This document shows, piece after piece, positions 14,265-21,001 of a stretch of DNA of 21,001 nt. The notes beneath the pieces are model-generated. The model saw only the letters and a program-made list of their open reading frames with translations, did not search any database and had not been told where the DNA came from. This DNA is from a virus. Every line of letters starts with the position of its first letter. The first letter of the stretch is position 1. The stretch is from positions 1-21,001 of IMG/VR virus record IMGVR_UViG_3300032236_000137, one strand, 5' to 3'. The position numbers and the translations under genes were made by a program.

Positions 14265-16075
14265 TTTGTTCCCGTCGTAGTGCTGGACGTACTAGAAGTA
14301 GAAGGCTGAGTCTTGATGTTGTCCAACGTAGACTTCTTAGCGAAGTCTGGAAGGCGGTTACAAGTCAACTGAAGATTGGTAAACACAGGAACCATGTCTT
14401 TAGTAAAGATAGTGTGGCTAATGTTAAACGAATCAATAGTCACCAAGTAACGGAGGTTCTTACCTAGGTGGAGTTCTACTGGGTAGGCTCCCAGGTAACC
14501 AATGTCTGCGGTCAGCATGTTTCCTCGCATGCTGCTAGGCAAGCGGTAACCAATCAGGGTCATCAACAAGTACTCAATGTCATACATTGTTCCCAGTTTT
14601 TGAATCTTCTGCAGTTCCTCAGCCACACTGTCAATGTTGTCCGCATTATCGTGGGCTTGAGGGTGATTGCCATTGTGAGAATAGATGTCCGAGAAGGAAG
14701 GTCCGCCAGTCACTGGCTCACGGTCAACCGCAGCCAAAGTCTTCTGGACAGCAGCATCCGTGTACTGCTGCAGCAGCCCATCAAGATACTTAAAGTCATT
14801 CATGCGATTGATAAGCAAACTAAAGGTCACCGTACTGCTGGTTACTCCAGAACCGATAAGAGCGACCTTATCTGCGCCCGAGGTCTCCAAACCAATGTCA
14901 ACTGCAGGAGCACCCGCGTAGTACATAGTCACAGTGGATGGGTTATAAATGAACTGGAATCCGTAACGACGGCTATTGATGTTCTTGATGTTTACACCAA
15001 GACCACCAGTCCCAGTATCCTGAGGCTTATTCCAAGCACCAGCACCCAACTTTGCTGGAACAATGTATGACTGAATCATACCCTTGTAGGCTTGATTGTC
15101 CGCCCACAACTTACTTGCATCAGTTACTAGCGAAGGCTTATTTCCCGCAGTTACATAGGTAACGCTCTTACTAGCGTCGCCCCCCGCAGGGTCCCACGCA
15201 CGGAAGTACATCTCATTTACGCCAGGAAGATTATGGATTACGGGCTTGCTGTCATCTCCAATTCCAAGATAGCCTTGGTTGCTTCCTGGGTCTTTGACCT
15301 TATTGTCTTTACCGTTTCCATTGCCACCAGGAGATTTAGTTGAGTTATCCGTAGGAAGTTGAGTAAGGTCCTTAGTTGCCCAGCCGCGCTGCCTCTCATC
15401 GTCAATCAACTTATTGTAAGCAGCGACCATTTCTTTGTACTTGTCGGCGGTGTATTGTTCTAGTTTAGTATAGTAAACGCTTAACCTCTGAGTCCAATGA
15501 ACTTCATCAATAGAACTTCCAGACCAGATAGGAAGTTGGTCATAAAAAGGGAAATTACTTACAACACCTTTGTAGCCCTCCCTATCGAGATAGGCTTGCC
15601 AGTCAGCAGTACCGAAGTTAAGTCCATAAGTATTAAAGTTACGGCAACTGTAAATCTTTCCGCCAGTAACGGTTTTGATTGAAGTATTAGTGGTACCTCC
15701 AGGAGTGAGGCGAACTATAGACCAGTTAGTACTTGCAGGGTCCTGAGTTACGTCCGCATCAGTTAACTGGTTTACGCCATTTCCTAGCCCAAGTATCCAG
15801 TGAAACTTATTTAACTGACCCCCAGCATGTGGGAATACTGTTCCTGAAGGAAGGTATAGGACAACAACGCCACCGTTAACTTCGTATTGGTGAATAGGTG
15901 TTTCTATTAGCAAATCCAAAGCGTTGTGGTAAACCAACTTAGCCACATTTCTAAATGGAATAGAGTCTTTCCATGCCTTCACTGCATTATTGAAGGCTGA
16001 GGTATCCAGCGCAGAGACGGGCGGCTTAGTAACAGGCTTAACTACTACGGTAGTTTTTGGTGGTGGCTTAGGCAT
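14261..16075 (-). CDS. Long baseplate/tube-initiator-like protein with N-terminal extension
   Basis: A 604-aa protein, start ATG 16075, overlapping the tape-measure stop as TAATG. The C-terminal part (about 365-575) begins RRYGFQFIYNPSTVTMYYAG and ends with LRYLVTIDSFNISHTIFTKD plus PVFTNLQLTCNRL. This matches the pattern of contractile-injection-system tube-like proteins: an F-x-x-x-NPS strand at the start and a 'V.S......iF..d..P......l' end. A Thr/Ser tail follows. The N-terminal 240 residues are proline-rich at first (PKPPPK ... KPPV) and otherwise unfamiliar, with aromatic-rich segments. A glycine/lysine linker (about 242-268) separates the two parts. It probably forms the end of the tube at the baseplate; the N-terminal part I do not recognise. 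Confidence 0.6.
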   Translation of the reverse strand: MPKPPPKTTVVVKPVTKPPVSALDTSAFNNAVKAWKDSIPFRNVAKLVYHNALDLLIETPIHQYEVNGGVVVLYLPSGTVFPHAGGQLNKFHWILGLGNGVNQLTDADVTQDPASTNWSIVRLTPGGTTNTSIKTVTGGKIYSCRNFNTYGLNFGTADWQAYLDREGYKGVVSNFPFYDQLPIWSGSSIDEVHWTQRLSVYYTKLEQYTADKYKEMVAAYNKLIDDERQRGWATKDLTQLPTDNSTKSPGGNGNGKDNKVKDPGSNQGYLGIGDDSKPVIHNLPGVNEMYFRAWDPAGGDASKSVTYVTAGNKPSLVTDASKLWADNQAYKGMIQSYIVPAKLGAGAWNKPQDTGTGGLGVNIKNINSRRYGFQFIYNPSTVTMYYAGAPAVDIGLETSGADKVALIGSGVTSSTVTFSLLINRMNDFKYLDGLLQQYTDAAVQKTLAAVDREPVTGGPSFSDIYSHNGNHPQAHDNADNIDSVAEELQKIQKLGTMYDIEYLLMTLIGYRLPSSMRGNMLTADIGYLGAYPVELHLGKNLRYLVTIDSFNISHTIFTKDMVPVFTNLQLTCNRLPDFAKKSTLDNIKTQPSTSSTSSTTTGTN

Positions 16076-18654
16076 TACAACCGTCCCATACTAGAAGTCA
16101 GTGCTTCATCATCAATGTATTGCTTAATCATCTGTGCAAATCGTCTAGCCTCAGACTCAGATGCCTGAGCCACGGTTACGTTAATTACAATGTTGTTCTT
16201 TAGTGGCGCACTATCTCCACCATTACCGCTACCGACCGATGCCCCGCCAGTCATAGTGGTGCTGGCACCGTGACCCACCACAGCCTGTCCTTGAGTAGCG
16301 GACTGAGTAGCCGCCGTGCTTGGTGCGCTGCCAGCGCCAGAATACGGTGCGGGGGTTGGGATGCCAGCAACTTGCTTGGCGGCGGCACTAAATCCTAAAA
16401 GGTCTGCACCCGCCGAACCTGCTCCCGCCACGCCAGCAGAGCCAGAACTACTCGAAGCGGCACTTCCAGAGTCACCAAATCCAGCGGAATAGTTTCCACC
16501 TAGAGCAGCCGATGGGTCAGCAGGTTTGCCCGTAGGGTCATCCAACTCAAAGTGAAGGTGGGGACCAGTCGAGTAGCCAGTGTTACCACTTTGACCAATG
16601 AACTGACCCTGCTTTACAGCAGTGCCGTTCTGCACGCTGATTGCCTGAAGGTGACCATACTTCGTCACCCAACCGCCAGCGTGCTTGATGTGAACCTGAA
16701 GACCTAGAGTAGGTGCTCCGTTAGGGTATGTGTTTTGTGCGTTACCACCAGCGAAAATAACAGTTCCATCGCCAGCAGCCATAACACTAGTTCCAGCAGC
16801 AACAGCGTAGTCAATACCGTTGTGACCATTAGGGTGGTTAGAGTCAACCACACCGAACATAAGGGAAATCTTAGAGTTCTTAGGAACTGGGTGAGTTAGG
16901 CTTAGGGCTCCATTAGATGAGGAAGTACCCGTACCAATAGTGCTGCTCTCACCACCCTGCTGTGAGCCAAAGAGCGCGTCATAGGCTTGAGTTCCGAGCC
17001 AGTTACCAGCCATAGAGCCACCAGCGTAGGTTAGTCCACCTGCAACTAGACCGACACCACCAGTAGCGGCAGTCACTGCTGCAGTTGCTCCAGCACCGCC
17101 CAAAAGACCACCGACATCACCAAAGACGCCACGCCAGTTACCTTGCATGACATCGCTACCAATGCTCATAATGTTAAAAGCAGTTCCGACTCCAGGAACA
17201 AGTTTGCCTAAAGTCTTACCCAAAGTTTTAAAGCCAACTTTTTCGGTAGCGTTGAGTGCGTCCTTTTCAGCCGCACTAATAAACTTTCCAGTGGCACTGT
17301 TCTGCCAACGATTTGCTTTTGCGTTCCAAACAGCCTTCGCGCCAGAGCCACCTGCGCCAGCAGCACCAGCAGCACCTGCGCCGTTACCAAGTACGCCCGC
17401 TTTTGTAAGGGTTCGCTTTAGCATGGCGTTCTGGAATAACGAATTTCCAATACCGCCGATACCGCCAATGACTCCGCCAGCAGCACCCAAGATACCCTGA
17501 CCAATGTTGGTGCTGCCACCAAAACCAAGACCAGCGTTCAACTGTGCAAGATTGTTGCCAGCAGTGGTGTTCAAGAATTTTTGAATTGCACCATTGAACT
17601 TGTCAATCATGCCAGCGGCTTTTTGCATGCCAGCGATGTAGGCATCCGAGGCGGCTTGCATAGTTCCAGTGCTAGAAGAGTTAACATCATAGCCTGGCTG
17701 ATTAGGGTTTACCCCAGACTCTTTTTGGAGTTGAGCCATAACCTGATTATTACCCAAGTCCATGTTCTTGCCAGAAGCCTTGTCGAGCATGTACTGGTAT
17801 GCGAGACGCTGCTGAGTAGCGTCAAGACCAGAGAGTTGCAAGTCCTGAGCAAGTGCTCCACCTTGCATGGAAGTCATCAGGTCAGCACGAGAAAGTTTTT
17901 GTCCACCAGTAATACGGGCGTTCAACTGAGCAAAGATGTCGGTTGGGCTAAGACGCTTACCCGTCATTGGGTTGGTGGTATACAGACCGAAGTTACGCAT
18001 CAGTGCGGAAGAGGTGGTGCCAGAAGTAAGTCCGCCAAGAGCCTGAGCGGCGGTAGCGTTATCAATGTTTAGGTACTTGGCTGCGTTAGCAGTAGAGGTG
18101 GCTAGGTTCGCAAACTGACCAGTGAGTTGACCATTCTTGCCAAAGGTTGGCATGACACCCATACCAACAAGGTTCGCGGCGGTAACAGCGTCAGTACCTA
18201 GTCCAGTTAGTCCACCCTTCATTGCTCCTAGAGTGGCAAGACCTAGGCGGTTACGACCACCTGCGCCAAGACCAGCCATGGTCGAAGCGTCATAGAGGGC
18301 AGAACTTCTGGCAGTAGTCGTTGACCAATCAGGAAGTGCAGTAGCAACACCTGCTGCGATGCCAGTGATGGCTTGGAGTCCGCCCTTTGCCAGAGCCATA
18401 CGCATGTCGTATTGACCTGCAGCACCAGTGATTTGGGAGATGTTGCCGAGAGACCCCGACATGATGTTGCCAGAAGAACTACTGCCCAAGCCCTTTTGAC
18501 CAAAGCCGCTTTGAGACCCAGCGTTGTTCTTAAAGGCTCCCGTGGCAGCGGAACCCAACTTGCCAAAATCGGTGACGAGTTTGTTGACGAGTTTGTCTAG
18601 TTTAGACATGCCGTCATACATCTTGGAGACGAAATTACTTGCGTCATCAGCCAT
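16075..18654 (-). CDS. Tape measure protein with M23 endopeptidase domain
   Basis: The longest gene, 859 aa, start ATG 18654, overlapping the end of the chaperone extension. The N-terminal part is helical and Ala/Gly-rich with an internal hydrophobic, glycine-rich stretch (about 490-560: VGLVAGGLTYAGG and neighbours) expected for a tape measure that inserts in the host membrane. Residues about 590-730 are an M23 (lysostaphin-type) peptidase domain with H611, D615 (HNGID) and H699/H701 (HLHFE), plus H668 in KYGHLQ: all metal ligands and the extra active-site His are present, so it is probably active and cuts peptidoglycan cross-links during DNA entry. After a low-complexity Gly/Ala/Ser linker, a helical tail (about 820-859) ends the protein. 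By the usual 1.5 angstrom per residue rule the tail would be about 130 nm (inference). Confidence 0.9.
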   Translation of the reverse strand: MADDASNFVSKMYDGMSKLDKLVNKLVTDFGKLGSAATGAFKNNAGSQSGFGQKGLGSSSSGNIMSGSLGNISQITGAAGQYDMRMALAKGGLQAITGIAAGVATALPDWSTTTARSSALYDASTMAGLGAGGRNRLGLATLGAMKGGLTGLGTDAVTAANLVGMGVMPTFGKNGQLTGQFANLATSTANAAKYLNIDNATAAQALGGLTSGTTSSALMRNFGLYTTNPMTGKRLSPTDIFAQLNARITGGQKLSRADLMTSMQGGALAQDLQLSGLDATQQRLAYQYMLDKASGKNMDLGNNQVMAQLQKESGVNPNQPGYDVNSSSTGTMQAASDAYIAGMQKAAGMIDKFNGAIQKFLNTTAGNNLAQLNAGLGFGGSTNIGQGILGAAGGVIGGIGGIGNSLFQNAMLKRTLTKAGVLGNGAGAAGAAGAGGSGAKAVWNAKANRWQNSATGKFISAAEKDALNATEKVGFKTLGKTLGKLVPGVGTAFNIMSIGSDVMQGNWRGVFGDVGGLLGGAGATAAVTAATGGVGLVAGGLTYAGGSMAGNWLGTQAYDALFGSQQGGESSTIGTGTSSSNGALSLTHPVPKNSKISLMFGVVDSNHPNGHNGIDYAVAAGTSVMAAGDGTVIFAGGNAQNTYPNGAPTLGLQVHIKHAGGWVTKYGHLQAISVQNGTAVKQGQFIGQSGNTGYSTGPHLHFELDDPTGKPADPSAALGGNYSAGFGDSGSAASSSSGSAGVAGAGSAGADLLGFSAAAKQVAGIPTPAPYSGAGSAPSTAATQSATQGQAVVGHGASTTMTGGASVGSGNGGDSAPLKNNIVINVTVAQASESEARRFAQMIKQYIDDEALTSSMGRL

Positions 18655-18826
18655 TGTCCCTCACCACCTTTCCGTTTTCCCTGGATAGTTCTAGCCAGTT
18701 GATACGTTCTCTAGGAGACATTTCCTGAATTTCTGAAAGTGTCCACGACTTATAAATTCGATTTAGTGCAGCCCAAGACCGCACTAGACCTTCATAACTC
18801 GCCAGGCTAGAAGCGAAACAAGGCAC
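18647..18826 (-). CDS. Out-of-frame C-terminal extension of the tail assembly chaperone
   Basis: This reading frame is open from before 18826 to a TGA at 18647-18649, right up to the tape measure start (18654). It lies in the +1 frame relative to the chaperone. It encodes a compact, helical, charged peptide: after the overlap come SYEGLVRSWAALNRIYKSW and then LSEIQEMSPRERINWLELSR. An independent start (GTG 18826) has no visible SD. Position (immediately before the tape measure), length (about 55 residues) and overlap all fit the 'GT' part of a G/GT chaperone pair, made by ribosomal frameshifting. Fused to residue 266 of the chaperone, it would give about 321 aa. Confidence 0.7.
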   Translation of the reverse strand: MPCFASSLASYEGLVRSWAALNRIYKSWTLSEIQEMSPRERINWLELSRENGKVVRDNG

Positions 18827-19613
18827 CGAGGCTAATCGGCACGCTCACTTCACTCTCGCAATCTGGGCAAGTAACTGAGATGTCGTCGAATTGTGGTCCA
18901 GGGTTTCGGTCTGCAATAGCGTCTCCAATAGCACGACGGTCAAGAACACCTAGTGCCTGGATTTGTGATTTGCCGAAGACAGGGTTTCCATCAATCTGCA
19001 AAACAGTGTTTTCCAAAAGCGTAGTCATAGACTCCGCAGCCGTTGCTTCAGGGTTAGCAAGAAGTTTCTTCTGAGTGTGCCCAGTAGGCAACGTCACTAG
19101 AAACTCCTTAGTCTTTCCCTTTACAGTGAAGGCAGTCTCACGAGCATCAGGCAAAATCTTGGTCTTGATGTCGGTAAGGACACTAACCTCAACTGCCTTG
19201 AACTCGCGGCAACCTTCGCAGTATCCCGCAAGTTCCGCCGTCTCACCAAAGGTGGCACGGTAGATGCCGAGGAGGAGGGCATCGCGGTCGCCAACAAGAA
19301 GACGGTCAAGGTCTTCTTCTTTAGCCGCTCTGTCACCCAGGGATACAGTTCCTCGGTTTACAATTACGTTGAACATACGTGGAGTGTTGTCTGCGCGAAT
19401 AATCGCTTCCTCATCACGCCCATTTAGTTCACGAACTACAGCGGTCTTGATGACCTCCCCGCCGAGCACAAGCCCGCCAGGGAGGTCAACAACGACATCT
19501 GCTGGAGCAGTAATCTTTGCTGGTTCGATTGGTGTCGTGTCAGCCAGAGCCTTAGCAATCAGGTCATTTGCCTGAGCAGGATTCTCTGCTGCATTTAGTA
19601 CGTTTTCTGCCAT
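18807..19613 (-). CDS. Tail assembly chaperone, zero-frame product
   Basis: A 268-aa protein, start ATG 19613 with TAGGAG six bases upstream. By location (between tail tube and tape measure) it is the chaperone that coats the tape measure during tail assembly, resembling T4 gp26-type proteins of contractile phages. Two CxxC pairs, C132/C135 (YCEGC) and C249/C252 (CPDC), could form a zinc ribbon bringing the middle and end of the protein together. The end reads ALFRF then TAG. Just before the stop a +1 frame opens that continues to the tape measure, suggesting a frameshifted longer form. Function is by gene order; confidence for the fold is moderate. Confidence 0.78.
   Translation of the reverse strand: MAENVLNAAENPAQANDLIAKALADTTPIEPAKITAPADVVVDLPGGLVLGGEVIKTAVVRELNGRDEEAIIRADNTPRMFNVIVNRGTVSLGDRAAKEEDLDRLLVGDRDALLLGIYRATFGETAELAGYCEGCREFKAVEVSVLTDIKTKILPDARETAFTVKGKTKEFLVTLPTGHTQKKLLANPEATAAESMTTLLENTVLQIDGNPVFGKSQIQALGVLDRRAIGDAIADRNPGPQFDDISVTCPDCESEVSVPISLGALFRF
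18810..18821 (-). promoter_or_regulatory. Candidate +1 frameshift site
   Basis: The minus strand reads TTG TTT CGC TTC, directly before TAG. At TTT (18816-18818) the Phe tRNA can slip one base forward to TTC (18815-18817) and keep full pairing; the next codon in the new frame is GCT. This is the only slip in this stretch that I find to keep cognate pairing. A -2 shift would reach the same frame but no such sites re-pair well. Confidence 0.5.
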
Positions 19614-19640
19614 TTTATTCTCCTAATAGATTTTGGTTTT

Positions 19641-20315
19641 TTAGACCAGGTACTGCTCGTCCTTGGTCAAAGCGTTTCCTGCACTAGTCAGGTCACTAGC
19701 CCATACGATTTCGAAACCTTCGTGGACCAACTGCATCTGCTCGACGAGGATAGCGTTGTCACCAGCGTTGAGGTCCGAGTATGCAATCGAAGTAATCCAG
19801 GCGTTGTATACCTTGAATCGCATCGATACGTGGTCGGTGTAGGTTCCGTTAGGGCTGCCAGGGGTTGCTCCGCCGCCAACAGTAGCAGTCGAAGCCAGTG
19901 GGTGAGTCAGAACGTCAATGTCGATGTCCACACGGAAGTTGTCTGCGCTTGAGCGCTTTACAGTTCCCTGAACAGTCATGAACAGTTCCTTCATCCAGTC
20001 CCAGTTCTGGCTGGTGCCAAGAACAACACCACGAGCCAGAGTCAATGGAGCAAACGAAGTCTGTCCAGGAATCTGGTGAACGGTGGTGTTGTAGCCACCC
20101 TCACGGTAAGGGATACTGTCAGTCGAAGTAGCCAAGCCACCTACCGAAGTGAAGCCGAATGGAACAGTCGATAGAGCAGTTGCCCACTCGCCCTGTTCCG
20201 ACTTAGTTCCAGTAGTAGCGGCGGTGTTGCCCTGAGGCTTGAAAGTAACCAGGAATCGGAAGTTACGAATCGGGTCAGTCGCAAGCGAAGAGCGGTTATT
20301 GAGGATTGTAGCCAT
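19641..20315 (-). CDS. Tail tube protein, gp19-like
   Basis: A 224-aa protein, start ATG 20315 with AAGGAG ten bases upstream. It follows the T4 gp19-like tube plan: an N-terminal DPIRNFRFLVTF (family: D-....F.f.V.f), then GFTSVGGLATSTDSIPYREGG (split; G----V-GL....e-i.yReG), TVHQIPGQTSFAPLTLARGVV (also split), WDWMKELF (W.W...), and the C-terminal KVYNAWITSIAYSDLNAGDNAILVEQMQLVHEGFEI, again typical and cited in part. These segments are all present and in order, so the assignment is firm. It forms the rigid inner tube that is driven through the cell envelope by sheath contraction. The sheath gene lies immediately upstream. Confidence 0.95.
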   Translation of the reverse strand: MATILNNRSSLATDPIRNFRFLVTFKPQGNTAATTGTKSEQGEWATALSTVPFGFTSVGGLATSTDSIPYREGGYNTTVHQIPGQTSFAPLTLARGVVLGTSQNWDWMKELFMTVQGTVKRSSADNFRVDIDIDVLTHPLASTATVGGGATPGSPNGTYTDHVSMRFKVYNAWITSIAYSDLNAGDNAILVEQMQLVHEGFEIVWASDLTSAGNALTKDEQYLV

Positions 20316-20334
20316 GAGGTGTTTTCTCCTTTAC

Positions 20335-21001
20335 TTACTGACCAGTAATCTGGCTCAGGTTGATAACTACGAATTCGGCTGGGTACTCAAGAGCAACACC
20401 AACCTCGATGTTGACAACACCATTCGCAATGCTGGTAGGGGTGTTGTTGGTGGTGTCCACCTTGACGTAGTATGACGACGGAGCGTCTACGCCTCGGAGA
20501 CCGCCTTGGTTGCGGTAGTCGTTCAGGAACACGCTTACAGCAGTTCGCAATTGACTCCACAACTTAGCGTCGTTGTTGCGGAAGACCGCAAACTGAGTGA
20601 TGTACTGCAACTGCTTCTCAATGTAGATAAGCGAGCGGCGAGTGTTTACATAACGGTTTGCAGTTCCATCCTGAAGCAGGGTCTTTGCGCCCATAACTAC
20701 GATGCCAGCGCCTGGCAGGTTACGGATTGCGTTAACAGCAGTTCCGTAAACAGTGCTACCACCAGAGGTGTAGACACCAGTGTTTAGCGAGTCCAGGTCA
20801 CCAGGAGTGAACGCACGCTCGAGCGAGATTGCGCCACGGATGCTTGCTGAGACACCTGCTGGAGCCTTGAAAGGACCATCGGTCTTGTCGGTTGCAAGGT
20901 AGACACCTGCGATTGCAGCAGCAGGAGCAACCTTACGGAGCGAGCCCGAACGACCAATTGGGTCAGTTACGTAGTAGTAAGGGTAGTAACCAGCAGCGTG
21001 G
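20335..21001 (-). CDS. Tail sheath protein, C-terminal part (start outside the window)
   Basis: An open frame runs from the right edge to TAA 20335-20337, 221 complete codons. It begins HAAGYYPYYYVTDPIGR, then LRKVAPAAAIAGVYLATDKTDGP, IRGAISLERAFTPGDLDSLN, AVNAIRNLPGAGIVVMGAKTL, NRYVNTRRSLIYIEKQL, and ends with NGVVNIEVGVALEYPAEFVV. All are hallmark segments of contractile sheath C-terminal domains (P-A...aGvya.tD..rG....pAg...; RyVNvRRl...ie..i; nieiGvAp..PAEFv). The N-terminal half, including the variable outer domains, is not in the window. The sheath surrounds the tube and contracts to drive it into the cell. It heads the visible part of the virion operon. Confidence 0.96.
   Translation of the reverse strand, partial: HAAGYYPYYYVTDPIGRSGSLRKVAPAAAIAGVYLATDKTDGPFKAPAGVSASIRGAISLERAFTPGDLDSLNTGVYTSGGSTVYGTAVNAIRNLPGAGIVVMGAKTLLQDGTANRYVNTRRSLIYIEKQLQYITQFAVFRNNDAKLWSQLRTAVSVFLNDYRNQGGLRGVDAPSSYYVKVDTTNNTPTSIANGVVNIEVGVALEYPAEFVVINLSQITGQ

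Noticed and set aside
14468-15070. 200-codon open frame on the plus strand
   Set aside because: It is antisense to the 604-aa baseplate gene, has no recognisable domain and no SD, and the whole window codes on the minus strand. The same goes for the 163-codon frame at 17581-18072 and the other plus-strand frames.
10402-21001. Tailocin or extracellular contractile injection system instead of a phage
   Set aside because: Sheath, tube, LysM, gp25 and J genes alone would fit, but a tape measure with chaperone extension and a directly joined replication module (initiator, loader, DnaB, primase) point to a replicating phage. Capsid genes are expected beyond the right edge but not seen.

Overview
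The window is a stretch of a tailed-phage genome with a contractile tail (myovirus morphology). All genes lie on the minus strand, so transcription runs from high to low coordinates. They are packed almost end to end. The only spacer longer than 30 bases is 9480-9544 (65 bp). I see no tRNA, rRNA, CRISPR array, insertion sequence, integrase or host gene. All three stop codons act as stops, Shine-Dalgarno sites of the AGGAG/GGAGG type are frequent, and starts include GTG and TTG. Hand-counted lines suggest a G+C content in the high 40s percent. The host cannot be read from the sequence; a bacterium with ordinary Shine-Dalgarno initiation is all I would claim.

Right part (21001 down to about 6925), virion module: tail sheath (C-terminal part only, cut by the window edge), gp19-like tail tube, tail assembly chaperone with a candidate frameshifted extension, tape measure protein carrying an M23 peptidase domain, a long protein with a CIS-tube-like C-terminal part, a separate LysM protein, a gp27/gpD-like baseplate hub, gp25/gpW-like wedge, baseplate J (gp6-like) protein, an OB-fold spike protein fused to a fibre-like region, a small fibre-type protein, and a P2-I-like tail protein with C-terminal beta-sandwich (carbohydrate-binding-like) domains. 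In contractile phages these build the tube and sheath, the baseplate, and the parts that touch the host cell.

Left part (6915 down to 1), replication module: a small membrane protein at the border, then a winged-helix replication-initiator-like protein, a DnaC/IstB-type AAA+ helicase loader, a SWIM zinc-motif protein, a protein of unknown function, a DnaB-type helicase, a DnaG-type primase (CHC2 zinc finger plus TOPRIM), an SNF2-type helicase/translocase, and a partial unknown gene. No DNA polymerase is in the window. Initiator, loader, helicase and primase in succession make a coherent replisome-loading set.

The most interesting signal is inside the initiator-like gene. Its linker-coding region (about 6261-6391) holds an AT-rich block with 12-bp direct repeats next to a nest of inverted repeats and repeated GACAC/GTGTC elements. 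This is the arrangement of lambdoid origins inside gene O, and I propose it as the replication origin. A second strong candidate is a +1 (or -2) programmed frameshift at the end of the tail assembly chaperone. Many junctions share a one-base TAATG or TAGTG overlap, suggesting translational coupling through the transcript.
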